Assembly (NCBI GenBank): GCA_017447805.1
Contig: JAFSMR010000008.1
Coordinates: 1 to 47,168, forward strand
Direction of reading: 5' to 3'
DNA: 47,168 nt
Origin: Kiritimatiellia bacterium
GTDB lineage: Bacteria > Verrucomicrobiota > Kiritimatiellia > RFP12 > UBA1067
The translations under genes and the position numbers were made by a program. The stretch's first letter is position 1. Each line of letters begins with the position of its first letter. Under the pieces are notes generated by a model, which searched no databases, had not been told where the DNA came from, and saw nothing but the letters and a program-made list of their open reading frames with translations. Of the stretch, positions 31,521 through 46,733 are shown in pieces.

Positions 31521-33233
31521 CTAGAGGAGAGATTTTATTACCTCAAGAGCCTTATTTGGCGAGACTATACGCGTAGCGCTCTTTTCTTCATCGCGGCGCT
31601 TTATTTCAACGCCACCGGCAGTAAGCCCCTTTGCTCCAACCACTACTCGAACCGGGAAGCCAATCAAGTCGGCATCTTTGAATTTGACGCCGGGTCTCTC
31701 TTCACGATCATCGACGATTGTATCGATTCCGGCTTCTTCAAGCGCCGTCTCTAGATAGTTCGCAACTTTTGCGACCTCTTCCTGAGAAGGATCGAGCAGT
31801 TCGACAATAACTTTATATGGTGCAATGGAAGAAGGCCAAATGATACCATCTTTATCGTGATTTTGTTCGATTACGGCCTGGAGCGTTCTAGAGACGCCAA
31901 TCCCGTAGCATCCCATTATCATCGTTTTTTCGTTCAACTCGGCAGTTTTATATACAGCCTTGAACGCTTCGGTATACTTTGTTCCAAGTTTGAATACTTG
32001 CCCTACTTCAATACCGCGCTTAATCACCATCGGCTTTCCGCAGACAGGGCAAATATCGCCAGATTTGACAATAGTCAAATCGGTATAATCGGCGATCTTT
32101 GTATCGCGCGCCAAGTTCACGCCGTTTAGATGATAATCATCCTTGTTTGCGCCTACGATGCGACCAGTTGCGCCTTTAAGCGAGATATCTGCGACTATTC
32201 GCATCGTCTCGTTCGCAGGCTTTACGGGGCCTACGAAACCGGCCTTTGCACCAGTAGCTTCTTCGACTTCACTTGGAGTAGCAAGCGCCAAATTCTTTGC
32301 ACCGAGAAATCTCTTCAGCTTGACTTCATTGACATCCCTATCGCCCGGAATGCAAACCATTACCGGTTTGCCGTCTACGGCATACACGAGACTCTTTACG
32401 AACGCATTACTCTCAAGACCTAAAAACGAAGCGACTTCTTCAATTGTCCTCGCGTTAGGTGTTGCGACCTCTTCGAGAAGAGCATCGCTAGCTTGCGAAG
32501 ACTCTGCGACTAGTGCTTTTCGCTCTGCTCTTTCAAGATTTGCTGCATATCCACATCCTTCACACCAAGCAATTCCATCTTCACCCGCATCGGCAAGAAC
32601 ATGAAATTCATGCGTAAGGCTATCGCCCATATCTCCACCATCCGCCTGGACGGGAACAGCCTTAAGACCGCATCGCGAGAAGACTTTCTCGTATGCCTTA
32701 TACATATTCCAATAGCTTTTATCCGCGCCCTCGGCATCTCTATCGAAGGAATAGGCATCTTTCATCAAGAATTCCTTGCTCCTCATTAGACCAAAACGCG
32801 GGCGGGTTTCATCGCGGAATTTCCACTGCATCTGATATATCGTAAGCGGGAGCTGACGATATGAATCGACTAGTCCCTTTGCAATATCGGTAAAGACTTC
32901 TTCGGCGGTCGGGCCTAGCGCGAATTCGTGTTCGGCGCGATCGGTGAGTTTGAACATATTCGCGCCCATCGTTTCCCATCTATGGGAAGTCTTCCAAAGT
33001 TCCGAAGGCTGCAATATTGGCGTCACGATTTCTTGTGCGCCTGCATTATCCATCTCCTCGCGGACAATCTGTTGGATTTTCCGAAGAGTTCTCATACCTA
33101 GCGGCAAATATGCGTAAAGCCCTGCACCTACTTTGCGCACTAGCCCTGCGCGAACGAGTAATTTATGGGAATCGATCTCGGCATCTGCCGGGCTTTCCCT
33201 AAGAGTTGAAATCAAAATCTTCGACCACTTCAT
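31521..33233 (-). CDS. proS: Prolyl-tRNA synthetase, bacterial type
   Basis: 570 residues, the bacterial length. Class II motif 2 (RDETRPRFGLMRSKEFLMKDAYSF) and motif 3 (MGCYGIGVSRTLQAVIEQNHD) are present. The YbaK-like editing domain is inserted between them (about 230-390) and removes mischarged alanine. The C-terminal anticodon domain includes DDREERPGVKFKDADLIGFP. It follows htpG by 19 bases, with AAGGGG before the ATG. Confidence 0.96.
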   Translation of the reverse strand: MKWSKILISTLRESPADAEIDSHKLLVRAGLVRKVGAGLYAYLPLGMRTLRKIQQIVREEMDNAGAQEIVTPILQPSELWKTSHRWETMGANMFKLTDRAEHEFALGPTAEEVFTDIAKGLVDSYRQLPLTIYQMQWKFRDETRPRFGLMRSKEFLMKDAYSFDRDAEGADKSYWNMYKAYEKVFSRCGLKAVPVQADGGDMGDSLTHEFHVLADAGEDGIAWCEGCGYAANLERAERKALVAESSQASDALLEEVATPNARTIEEVASFLGLESNAFVKSLVYAVDGKPVMVCIPGDRDVNEVKLKRFLGAKNLALATPSEVEEATGAKAGFVGPVKPANETMRIVADISLKGATGRIVGANKDDYHLNGVNLARDTKIADYTDLTIVKSGDICPVCGKPMVIKRGIEVGQVFKLGTKYTEAFKAVYKTAELNEKTMIMGCYGIGVSRTLQAVIEQNHDKDGIIWPSSIAPYKVIVELLDPSQEEVAKVANYLETALEEAGIDTIVDDREERPGVKFKDADLIGFPVRVVVGAKGLTAGGVEIKRRDEEKSATRIVSPNKALEVIKSLL

Positions 33234-33252
33234 GATAGATATCCCCTTTTAA

Positions 33253-35145
33253 TCAAATTTTCAACATAATTTCGGCAATCTTCTTCGAGAAACTCGCGCC
33301 GTCGGTAACGGGCGAGCCTTCAGCGACCAATGCCATATCGTAAAGGAATGGTATGTTTTCTTCAATCTCGGCATCCGACAATCGAGAAAGTTTTTGGATT
33401 AAAGGATGCGCAGCATTCAGTTCAAGTATGCGCTTTTCTTCCGGCACATTTTCGTTCATCGCCCGCATCATTCTTGCCATTGATGGAGGCAATGCATGTT
33501 CGTTTGCGACTAGGCAGCACGGAGAATCTTCAAGACGCGTGGAAACCCTGACATCTGAAATGTTTTTCTCGAGCTTTTTCTTAATCGCTTCAATAAACTT
33601 CTTCAATTCCTTGGCTGCTTTTTCGCTTTCTTTCTTGGCGGCTTTCTGCTCGTCTTCCGTTCCAAAGGCGACTTCACCCTTGCCGATATCGACGAATTTC
33701 TTTCCTTCGAATTCTCTCAACGATTCACTGAGATAATCATCGACCGGATCCGTGAACAACAGAACATCGTACCCGGCCTTGATAGCCTTTTCAATCTGCG
33801 GCGCCCTTCTTGCATCTTCTTCGCGCTCTGCGATTATATAGTAAATATCTTTCTGGCTAGATGGCATATCTTTTACGTAATCTTCGAAGAATACCAGCTT
33901 GCCCGGCTCGCTTTTAGCCGTCGAGTATTTCAGGAGTTTCTTTAATCTATCGGCGTTTTGCCAATCGGAATGAACGCCTTCTTTGAGGATAGTCCCGAAC
34001 GACTTGAAGAAAGTATTGTACTTTTCGGCATCTTTCTTCATAGATTCGAGAGTAGAAATCAATTTCGATGTTATTGCACTCTTGATTTTCTGAATGATTG
34101 CATCATCCTGCAGCATTTCGCGGCTTACATTAAGAGGCAAATCCGATGAATCTACAACACCCTTGACGAATCTGAAATACTGCGGCAGAAGCATTTCCAT
34201 ATCATCGCCAATAAACACATTTCTTACATAGAGCGACAGGCCTTTCTTTTGTTGAGGCATGAAAAGTTCGATTGTCGCTTTTTTGGGAATAAAGAGAAGC
34301 GCCTTAAACTCGACTTGCCCTTCGCCGGAAAAAGGAATTGTATCGAATGGTTCATCGTAATCGTGTGTAAGATGCTTGTAAAACTCGACATATTCTTCAT
34401 CCTTCACATCTTTCTTGTTGCGCTTCCACAATGCGACCATCGTATTGAGAGGTTTAGATTCCCTTTCTTCACGATACTTTTTGTCTTCCTTCTTTTCATC
34501 GCTTGGCGGATTGATGTCTTTATAATAGATTGGATAAGCGATAAAATCGGAATATTTCTTTATAAGCTCGCTAACGCGCCAATAGTCTAAATATTCCTTC
34601 TGGTCTTCGCAAAGATGAAGCATGATGGATGTACCTGGTTCATCACGCTCGGCATCTGCGATTGTATACGATCCTTTAAGATCACTTTCCCAGACGAATG
34701 CGTTTTCACTGCCGCGCTTGCGTGAAAGTACGCGAACCTTATCCGCGACCATAAATGCCGCATAAAAGCCAACACCGAATTGACCGATTAGTTCGGGCAA
34801 TGCGCCTTCACCCTTTTCCTTGAGAATCTCTCGAAATGCCTTTGTTCCGCTAGATGCAATCGTGCCGAGATTATTCTCTAAATCTTCCGCATCCATCCCT
34901 ATACCATTATCGCTGATCATCAACGTTTGGGCAGTTTTATCGACAGATATGGAAATCTTCCACTCAGGGTTGTCGGCAAGGATTTCTTTTTGCGTCAATC
35001 CTAGGTATTTAGCTCTGTCAATTGCATCGGACGCATTTGAAACCAACTCGCGAAGGAAGATTTCCTTTTTGGAATAAAGTGAATTGACTACGAGATCAAG
35101 CATTTGGGCAATCTCGGCTTTGAATGAATTTGTCTTCGTCTCCAT
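33253..35145 (-). CDS. htpG: Chaperone HtpG (bacterial Hsp90)
   Basis: 630 residues, complete. The N-terminal ATPase domain has the GHKL motifs FLRELVSNASDAIDRAKY, SDNGIGMDAEDL and GQFGVGFYAAFMV. The middle domain (IPFSGEGQVEFKALLFIP, LYVRNVFI) and C-terminal dimerisation domain follow. No CIRCE-like heat-shock operator is seen upstream; it is 24 bases after the transglutaminase-like gene. Confidence 0.97.
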   Translation of the reverse strand: METKTNSFKAEIAQMLDLVVNSLYSKKEIFLRELVSNASDAIDRAKYLGLTQKEILADNPEWKISISVDKTAQTLMISDNGIGMDAEDLENNLGTIASSGTKAFREILKEKGEGALPELIGQFGVGFYAAFMVADKVRVLSRKRGSENAFVWESDLKGSYTIADAERDEPGTSIMLHLCEDQKEYLDYWRVSELIKKYSDFIAYPIYYKDINPPSDEKKEDKKYREERESKPLNTMVALWKRNKKDVKDEEYVEFYKHLTHDYDEPFDTIPFSGEGQVEFKALLFIPKKATIELFMPQQKKGLSLYVRNVFIGDDMEMLLPQYFRFVKGVVDSSDLPLNVSREMLQDDAIIQKIKSAITSKLISTLESMKKDAEKYNTFFKSFGTILKEGVHSDWQNADRLKKLLKYSTAKSEPGKLVFFEDYVKDMPSSQKDIYYIIAEREEDARRAPQIEKAIKAGYDVLLFTDPVDDYLSESLREFEGKKFVDIGKGEVAFGTEDEQKAAKKESEKAAKELKKFIEAIKKKLEKNISDVRVSTRLEDSPCCLVANEHALPPSMARMMRAMNENVPEEKRILELNAAHPLIQKLSRLSDAEIEENIPFLYDMALVAEGSPVTDGASFSKKIAEIMLKI

Positions 35146-35169
35146 AAGTTATACCTCGTTATTGAAATT

Positions 35170-37104
35170 TCATTGTTTATTCGAACGTTTTTTGATTATT
35201 GCGAAATCATCGGCCTTAAAAACTTCATATTCATTTTCGTCAACATCTACTGGCCGTTTTCTTTTTGAGTCCGGGAAGATTACGAAATAAGGCGCATCGC
35301 CGATTTCGTCAGGCGAGGCGTTTTCTCGATGTGGCATCGTTACTCTCTGCATTGGATCGCCATAAAATATTGTCGCATCCTTATCCCACTCAAGCCCCAT
35401 CTTTTCGAAATCGCTTGCCCATTCCTGATCTTCGAGCTTTTTAATCAACCACTGATTTGCTGCGAAATAACTCTCTGCAAGTGACATATCAGTAACCCTG
35501 AAATATCGCCATGTATTCCAACCGATAAAGCCGAACCATGTTGTTTTGAAATATCCGACAAATTGATTCACCTTGCCAAAAGAAAGTGCACTCATAATCA
35601 TATCTTGAGAATCGATGTGATTGGCGATTAGACAATTGCCGGCTGCGAGCCATATTTTCTCGCGCGTCGGCGTCTTCAGAGCTTTGGCATGCTCAAGATT
35701 CTTTATATTATCACAGCATACGAATCTGCCATCCTTGGCTACGATCGTACCGCGAGAAAACGCCATTTCGATATTTCTTTCGGATGCATGGGAACTTGTC
35801 AATATAAAGTCTGGGTCGAACTCGTCCCAAGCTGCGGCGAAAACACTCGCGACCTCGCCTTCGTTAACACCCTTTTCGAGCGTCCCATCGGCTCTCTTGA
35901 TCCACCAATTTCCTTCGGGATAGCAATCTGGGAGTACCGCTACAGGGCCTGGCACGACATCCTCGCCGACCCCTGTCGTCGCGAGCGCAACGCTTACGAC
36001 CTTCGGCATATTCGACGAGGCGATTCTTCGCGCGGTTGTAGCGTCCGGGCCGGTCACAATCCCCCAAATCGCGTCGTCGAATGGATCGTCATCAAGATTC
36101 CTCATAATAGCTTTGAGCTCTAGAATCGTATCGGCGTTGAATTCATCAGGCATCATCACAAATGCGACATATCTCGGCTTTTCCGAGGCGAGTGAGGCTT
36201 TTGCGGCGGCCGGGGTCGCTGCTATTATACCGACATCCGCCTCGCTGGAATGTTTTTCGGCGAGTTTTACTGCGACTTCGCTCCATTCGGAATCTTGCGC
36301 TGCTTTGGGTGAAATAACAATTGCATATTTGCTGCGCGCGGCATATTTCGCCGTAACATCGTCTGCCGGCACATCAGAAACGGCCCTCGGCCATTCCCAC
36401 GTCTTCCAGAAATACACGCCTTCAGGCGAAGTCGACCAGCGGCTTTCATAAATTCTCGTCTCGGGTTTCGATGCATCGGCTTTCTCGGCGTAATCGAGAA
36501 ACCAAATATCATCTTCGCGCTCTTTTTCTCCTGAAGCGAGCACTCTCCAGCGACCTCCCGACCAGACTTCGACCCAAGAATGATTGCCGGGAATAGTCGT
36601 CCAACAGCATCCTACTAGACGCGCCGGAATACCAAGCGCTCTGCAAGCATCGATTAGAATAATGGAAATTCCCGTGCACGACGCCATACCGATTCTCATA
36701 GAATGCCGCGGCGACTGACGCGCCTTATCGCGCCGAGTATCATAATGCACATTAATTATATCCCAAATAGTTCTATCTAACTTTACCGCCGCTTCGTAAT
36801 TGTTTTGGCAGCCTTCGATGAGAGGCAAAAATCTTTCTCTAAACTCTTCGCGCCAATCATCGCGATCCTCATGAATTACGGAATATGGAAGAACATAATC
36901 GAGATAAATTTCATCGGGATATTTCTCGATTGCCCCGACTCGGGCGATTGCTGCAAGTTTGCAATTATTAGTAACATAAGCGCCATCAAGCGGTAAATCG
37001 CTTACTGGAGCATATTTATAAATAAAATCGACATCTCTTTCAAGCGATCCAAAAGCACTGAACATCCCGAAAACAACTGCTAGCATTAGGAATATTTTTT
37101 TCAT
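35170..37104 (-). CDS. Secreted transglutaminase-like protein
   Basis: 644 residues with a lipid-free signal peptide (MKKIFLMLAVVFGMFSAFG). The transglutaminase-like core (about 95-215) has the triad candidates Cys in MRIGMASCTGISIILIDACRALGIPARLVG, His in GNHSWVEVW and a following Asp in DDIWFLDY. A second region (about 255-520) with ASEKPRYVAFVMMP and DAIWGIVTG segments looks alpha/beta, of unknown role. The family includes peptidases and peptide-crosslinking or cell-wall enzymes. Located between queA and htpG in a housekeeping transcript, which gives no functional clue. Confidence 0.75.
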   Translation of the reverse strand: MKKIFLMLAVVFGMFSAFGSLERDVDFIYKYAPVSDLPLDGAYVTNNCKLAAIARVGAIEKYPDEIYLDYVLPYSVIHEDRDDWREEFRERFLPLIEGCQNNYEAAVKLDRTIWDIINVHYDTRRDKARQSPRHSMRIGMASCTGISIILIDACRALGIPARLVGCCWTTIPGNHSWVEVWSGGRWRVLASGEKEREDDIWFLDYAEKADASKPETRIYESRWSTSPEGVYFWKTWEWPRAVSDVPADDVTAKYAARSKYAIVISPKAAQDSEWSEVAVKLAEKHSSEADVGIIAATPAAAKASLASEKPRYVAFVMMPDEFNADTILELKAIMRNLDDDPFDDAIWGIVTGPDATTARRIASSNMPKVVSVALATTGVGEDVVPGPVAVLPDCYPEGNWWIKRADGTLEKGVNEGEVASVFAAAWDEFDPDFILTSSHASERNIEMAFSRGTIVAKDGRFVCCDNIKNLEHAKALKTPTREKIWLAAGNCLIANHIDSQDMIMSALSFGKVNQFVGYFKTTWFGFIGWNTWRYFRVTDMSLAESYFAANQWLIKKLEDQEWASDFEKMGLEWDKDATIFYGDPMQRVTMPHRENASPDEIGDAPYFVIFPDSKRKRPVDVDENEYEVFKADDFAIIKKRSNKQ

Positions 37105-37130
37105 CGCTTCTTACCTTCTCACTTACAAAA

Positions 37131-38209
37131 CTAAACGATTAACATGCAGTCGCCATAAGAAAAGAATCTATAATTAGCCTTTACCGCCATTGCATACGAG
37201 CAAAGAACTCTCTCGCGACCTGCTAGCGCCGAAATCATCATAAGGAGAGTAGATTGCGGAAGATGAAAGTTCGTAAGCATTGCATCCGTGACCTTGAATT
37301 CAAAAGGCGGATATATGAAAATATTGCTAGCGCCAGACCCTGCGACTATCTTCCCGTCATTGGCGGCCGCAACAGTTTCAAGCGTTCTGACAGTAGTCGA
37401 ACCGCAGCAAAAAACTCTTCCGCCCCTAGCTTTGCAAGCATTTATTTCGTCGGCTGTTTCGGGCGAGATCGTAAAAGCTTCAAAGTCCATGTGATGGTCT
37501 TCGATGTTTTGAGCTTTTACGGGGCGGAACGTCCCCGGGCCTACATGCAATGTTATGGAAACTCTCTTAACGCCCTTTTCTTCAAGCGAAGCGAAAATTT
37601 CCGGCGTAAAATGGAGCCCTGCAGTAGGTGCGGCAACTGAACCTACATGGCGAGCGTAGATAGTTTGATAACGCTCTCTATCTGCCTTTTCCTCTTCGCT
37701 AGTTCCCTCTCGCTTTACATAAGGAGGGACGGGCGTGTGGCCGATTTCATCGAGCAACTCCATTAAGGGCTTCGCGCACGAAAACTCGATTTTCCACATC
37801 CCGATTCCTTCAAGAGGTGAAATGAGTTTGGCTTTTAGCTCGCCTGCATTTCCAAATGAAGCGACTTGCCCTTCGCGGCATTTCCTCCCCGAGCCAACGA
37901 TGCAATTCCAAACAACAGTATGTTCGCTAGATTCCGCCGATATGCCAGGCGCCGGGCTCACCAAGAGAATTTCAACCTGCCCGTGGGTATCTGGCCACTC
38001 GCCTATCAAGCGCGCAGGAAAAACTTTCGTATCGTTTACGACAAGCAAATCGTTCGGTTCGATGTAGTCGACGAAATCCTTAATGTGACGATGCTCCAGC
38101 ACGCCCGTTGCGCGGTGGAGCACCATCATCTTTTCGGTACCGCGCTCCTCCACGGGATGCTGAGCAATCAACCGTTCAGGGAGCGGGTACCAAAAGAGAG
38201 ATGTTTTCA

Positions 38210-38210
<1 letters not shown>
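37131..38210 (-). CDS. queA: S-adenosylmethionine:tRNA ribosyltransferase-isomerase QueA
   Basis: 359 residues. Family blocks are ERLIAQHPVEERGTEKMMVLHR, LLVVNDTKVFPARLIG, YQTIYARHVGSVAAPTAGLHFTPEI, HVGPGTFRPVK and LTNFHLPQSTLLMMISAL. It makes epoxyqueuosine at the wobble base of GUN anticodons. Start and rpoC stop share one base (TGATG), so it is translationally coupled to RNA polymerase, an uncommon placement. Confidence 0.96.
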
Positions 38211-42613
<4,403 letters not shown>

Positions 42614-42646
42614 GTTTCTAAAATCTCCTTTCAGTATTTGTTATTC

Positions 42647-45600
42647 TTAGAGGTTCAGCGCGCCAGCGAGCAAGTCGTCAACAGCAGTTGCAGCCTGAAC
42701 CGGCGTGGATGTTTCCTTAACGTTCCTGCGGTGAATCGAATCTTCGCCGCCGAGAAGCTGTGTATCAAGGCATAGACCCCTGAGTTCGTGAATGAGAACC
42801 GAGAAGGATTCCGGCATGCCCGAATCGAGCACGTTCGTTCCTTTGACGATTGATTCGTAAATTCTCGTTCTTCCGCTTACGTCGTCAGACTTGACGGTCA
42901 AGAGTTCCTGAAGCGCGTAGGCTACGCCGTATGCTTCGAGAGCCCAAACTTCCATTTCGCCCATTCTCTGTCCGCCGAGCTGGGCTTTACCGCCGAGTGG
43001 CTGCTGGGTTACTAGCGAGTAAGGACCGACCGCACGCGCGTGGAGCTTATCCGTAACAAGGTGGTGCAACTTAAGCATATAGATGACGCCAACTACTACC
43101 TTCTGTTCGAATGGCTCGCCTGTGAGACCATCATAAAGGACCGTCTTGCCTTCCGGCGTAATCCAGCTCTGCGCACCTTCGTCCTTTTCTTGCACTTCGC
43201 GTGCTTTACGAAGAAGATCGTCGATTTCGCTTTCCTGAACGCCATCGAACACGGGTGTGGCAGCATGCATTCCGAGATATCTGCAAGCGAGCCCTAGGTA
43301 TGTCTCGAACAACTGCCCGAGGTTCATACGGCTAGGCACGCCCAGCGGGTTCAAAACGATATCTACTGGGCGGCCATCAGGCAGGAACGGCATATCGCAG
43401 CTCGGCAGAATCCTCGAAACTACGCCTTTGTTACCGTGACGACCGGCCATCTTATCGCCGACAGAGAGATTCTTCTTGTCTACCAGGAACACGCGGACCT
43501 GCTTGACGACTTCGCCATCGCCGCCCAAATCACCGAATAGGCTATCTTCATCAGATTGCGCCGCATCGGTGAGCTCGGCGAATTTTTCGTCGAATGGCTC
43601 GAGAAGCGAAAGAACCTTATCCTTCGCTGGGCCTTCCTCCATATCCCAACGGGCATGAGCCTTGGCAAGCACTGCAAGCTGCGATTTCTTGATCTTCTTG
43701 TTCGCAGGAATTATGATATCGCCGGTTTCGGTATCGGTTACATCCGCAGGAAGCTTTTCGTTCATCAACGATTCGGCGAGCTTCGCAACGACTTCACGCT
43801 CTAGCTGCGCGAGCTGATTCTTGCGTTTCTTCTCCGCATCGGATTTAGTGCGCTTGTTGCCGCCTTCGCCGCTTTCGGATTCAAGCTCGACATCCTGGCT
43901 CGTGGAAACCTGAACGCCCATTACCACACCAGTCGTGCCGGGCGGCACCACGAGCGACGTATCGCGAACATCCGCCGCCTTCTCGCCGAAGATCGCTCTC
44001 AAGAGGCGCTCTTCCGGCGAAAGTTCAGTCTTGCTCTTCGGCGTTACCTTACCGACTAGAATATCGCCAGGCTTTACTTCCGCGCCTACGCGAATAATAC
44101 CATCGGAGCCAAGGTTCTTCAGCGCTTCTTCGCCTACATTCGGAATATCGTTGGTGATTTCTTCCGGGCCCAACTTCGTATCGCGCGCGCCGCATTCGAA
44201 CGTGACAATGTGAAGCGATGTAAGCGCGTCATCGTGAACGAGACGTTCATTTACCAAAATAGCGTCTTCGAAGTTATAACCTCTCCAGCTCATGAAGGCT
44301 ACGAGCAGGTTCTTGCCTAACGCAAGCTCGCCTTGATCTGTCGCTGGACCATCCGCGAGGCAGTCGCCAGCCTTGACTTGCTGGCCGCGCTTGACAATCG
44401 GCTTTTGGTTAAAGCATGTGCCGGAGTTGCAACGGCGGAATTTCTGTAGGTCGTAACGCCATACGCCATTTTCAGGGTCGCCTTTGAAGCGGTTTTCCCC
44501 TTCTGGCAAATTGCCATCCTTCGTGACCATGATCAACTCTGCCGAAACATACGCGACTACGCCATCGGCGAGTGCCGTTACAATAACCTGTGAATCGCGC
44601 GCAGATACTTCTTCTAGTCCTGTCCCGACATAAGGACGCTCCGTCTTCATCAGCGGCACGCCCTGACGCATCATGTTCGCGCCCATTAGCGCACGGTTCG
44701 CGTCATCGTGTTCGAGGAACGGAATCAAGCCTGCCGCAATCGAAATAACCTGCATCGGCGCAACGTCCATGTATTGCACTTCTCTTGCGGGCTTTTCGCA
44801 GAACTCAGTCTTGAATCGGCATGTTACCCTGGCTTCGGCAAATGTCATATCGGCATTGAGCGGCGCATTCGCCTGCGCAATAACAAACTGCTCTTCGTTA
44901 TCGGCACTCAAATATTCGATTTCATCCGTTACCTTTCCGCCAATCACCTTGCGGTATGGAGTTTCGATAAAACCAAAGCGGTTGATCTTTGCATATATGC
45001 CCAAGCTCGAAATTAGACCGATGTTCGGCCCTTCAGGCGTTTCGATCGGGCAAATTCTTCCGTAGTGCGAGGGGTGGACGTCGCGAACTTCAAAGCCTGC
45101 TCTTTCACGTGAAAGACCGCCGGGACCGAGTGCCGATAGACGCCTCTTGTGGGCAAGCGCCGAAAGCGGGTTCGTCTGGTCCATGAACTGCGAAAGCTGC
45201 GAGCGCGCAAAGAAGTCGGTGACTACCGCGCTAAAGGTCTTGGAGTTCACAAGCCTGCTGGGCGTCAGCGCCGTCTGCCCGTCATGAACAGTCATACGCT
45301 CGCGAATCAATCTCTCGGTTCTCGCGACTCCGATACGGCACTGGTTTTCGAGCAATTCGCCCGTCGTGCGGATGCGGCGGTTGCCGAGATGGTCGATATC
45401 GTCAATCTGATCTTTGCCGACGAATATCTTAAGAAGTAGACGAACAGCTTCGATTACATCAATACCGGATTCATGAAGGGTCCTTAAATTTTCGTCGATC
45501 TTGCCTTCGAGTTTGAGGCGCTTGTTGATCTTGTGGCGGCCTACCAAACCTAAATCGTAATGTGCCCTATCGTGGAAAAGACGCTGAATCATCGCCTTCG

Positions 45601-46561
45601 CGTTTGACGCTGTCGGCGGATCGCCCGGCCTCATCCTCTTGTAAATCTCTTTAAGAGCATCTTCTTCGTTGTGGATGCCCATCTTCGCATCTTCGCGAAG
45701 AGTCTTGATCAACGTGCCGTTATCGACAGATACATCGACGACTTCTACTTCATTGATTCCCGCCTGCGCAATCTGGGTCATCATCGCCGGTGTAACAGGG
45801 TCATAGCGGCGGGCAATTACCGCCTGCGAATCTGTATCGACGAGGTCATCCTTCATTACTAGAAGGCGAAGATCTTTATCGGCATATTCCTTATCTGTAG
45901 AAAGGCGCTTGAACTCGTAGAAGAGCTCCATCAAAACTTCATCAGAACCATATCCGAGCGCTCTCAGGAGCGTTGTCGCGTAAAATTTACGGCGACGGCG
46001 CCTCTGATCCATAAAGCACCACATGATATCGTTCGTATCGAACATGATTTCAATCCAGCTGCCGCGATCGGGAATAATCCTTACCGACAAAAGCGCCTGA
46101 CCATTGGCGTGAATCTGGCGCTCGGTAGAAATACCCGGCGAACGGTGCAACTGCGAAACGATTACACGCTCTGCACCATTGATCACGAAGGTGCCATCAG
46201 GCGTCATAATCGGCATCTCGCCCATGAAAACTTCTTCTTCTCTTACCGCGTCGCCTTCTTTAAGACGGAACGTCGCCTTGAGCGCGCGCGAATACGTTAC
46301 GCCATCCATCAACGCCTGTAAATACCCTTGGCGCTCATGCTCGAAGCGATAGCCTACGAAATCGAGAACATACTTGCCGTCAAACGAGGAAACAGGGAAT
46401 ATTTCCTTGAAAATCGCCTGCAAGCCCTTGTTTTCGCGCTTGTTCGCAGGTACATCAACCTGCAAGAAGTCCTCGTACGACTCGGTCTGAATCGCTATCA
46501 GGTTCGGTGGTGTTTCGCTCATCCCATGGAGATGACCGAATATTTTTCGTTCTGCACTCAT
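42647..46561 (-). CDS. rpoB: DNA-directed RNA polymerase beta subunit
   Basis: 1304 residues from ATG at 46559-46561, preceded by AAAAGGGC. The frame extends 30 codons upstream to a TTG, but that part looks like untranslated leader and lies after the promoter. The rifampicin-region motif SQLSQFMDQTNPLSALAHKRRLSALGPGGL keeps the contact residues except Thr where E. coli has Asn518. NLLVAFMSWRGYNFEDAI, GDKMAGRHGNKGV and the C-terminal KAQLGGQRMGEMEVWALEAYGVAYAL block are intact. A lysine-rich insertion (GGNKRTKSDAEKKRKNQ) lies before the flap-proximal region. No rplL precedes it. Confidence 0.97.
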   Translation of the reverse strand: MSAERKIFGHLHGMSETPPNLIAIQTESYEDFLQVDVPANKRENKGLQAIFKEIFPVSSFDGKYVLDFVGYRFEHERQGYLQALMDGVTYSRALKATFRLKEGDAVREEEVFMGEMPIMTPDGTFVINGAERVIVSQLHRSPGISTERQIHANGQALLSVRIIPDRGSWIEIMFDTNDIMWCFMDQRRRRRKFYATTLLRALGYGSDEVLMELFYEFKRLSTDKEYADKDLRLLVMKDDLVDTDSQAVIARRYDPVTPAMMTQIAQAGINEVEVVDVSVDNGTLIKTLREDAKMGIHNEEDALKEIYKRMRPGDPPTASNAKAMIQRLFHDRAHYDLGLVGRHKINKRLKLEGKIDENLRTLHESGIDVIEAVRLLLKIFVGKDQIDDIDHLGNRRIRTTGELLENQCRIGVARTERLIRERMTVHDGQTALTPSRLVNSKTFSAVVTDFFARSQLSQFMDQTNPLSALAHKRRLSALGPGGLSRERAGFEVRDVHPSHYGRICPIETPEGPNIGLISSLGIYAKINRFGFIETPYRKVIGGKVTDEIEYLSADNEEQFVIAQANAPLNADMTFAEARVTCRFKTEFCEKPAREVQYMDVAPMQVISIAAGLIPFLEHDDANRALMGANMMRQGVPLMKTERPYVGTGLEEVSARDSQVIVTALADGVVAYVSAELIMVTKDGNLPEGENRFKGDPENGVWRYDLQKFRRCNSGTCFNQKPIVKRGQQVKAGDCLADGPATDQGELALGKNLLVAFMSWRGYNFEDAILVNERLVHDDALTSLHIVTFECGARDTKLGPEEITNDIPNVGEEALKNLGSDGIIRVGAEVKPGDILVGKVTPKSKTELSPEERLLRAIFGEKAADVRDTSLVVPPGTTGVVMGVQVSTSQDVELESESGEGGNKRTKSDAEKKRKNQLAQLEREVVAKLAESLMNEKLPADVTDTETGDIIIPANKKIKKSQLAVLAKAHARWDMEEGPAKDKVLSLLEPFDEKFAELTDAAQSDEDSLFGDLGGDGEVVKQVRVFLVDKKNLSVGDKMAGRHGNKGVVSRILPSCDMPFLPDGRPVDIVLNPLGVPSRMNLGQLFETYLGLACRYLGMHAATPVFDGVQESEIDDLLRKAREVQEKDEGAQSWITPEGKTVLYDGLTGEPFEQKVVVGVIYMLKLHHLVTDKLHARAVGPYSLVTQQPLGGKAQLGGQRMGEMEVWALEAYGVAYALQELLTVKSDDVSGRTRIYESIVKGTNVLDSGMPESFSVLIHELRGLCLDTQLLGGEDSIHRRNVKETSTPVQAATAVDDLLAGALNL

Positions 46562-46667
46562 CGTTATTTGCCCTTTTATGATGAAATCACCTAATTTTTC
46601 CCCAAATAAGCCTGAAGTATGGTAAACAGCCATTTTGTTAACGGTGCACAATTTGGGTTGTGGGCGT

Positions 46668-46720
46668 ATATTTTATCATATTTTCCCCCTTGCGACAAGT
46701 AGGAAAATATGATAAAATAT
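46668..46720. promoter_or_regulatory. Mirror-symmetric divergent promoter for rpoB (-) and tRNA-CAU (+)
   Basis: Arms 46668-46686 and 46702-46720 are perfect 19-base inverted repeats, and CTTG-CGA-CAAG at the centre (46689-46699) shares the same axis. Plus strand: TTGCGA (46690-46695), 17 bases, TAAAAT (46713-46718). Minus strand: TTGTCG (46693-46698), 17 bases, TAAAAT (46670-46675). The two -35 elements overlap by three bases, so the two directions must compete for polymerase. Confidence 0.85.
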
Positions 46721-46733
46721 CCGCCCATTGTTG

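Noticed and set aside
46562..46651. 30-codon N-terminal extension of rpoB
   Set aside because: Starts with TTG, lies in the leader after the promoter, and a good ribosome site precedes the ATG at 46561 where homology begins.
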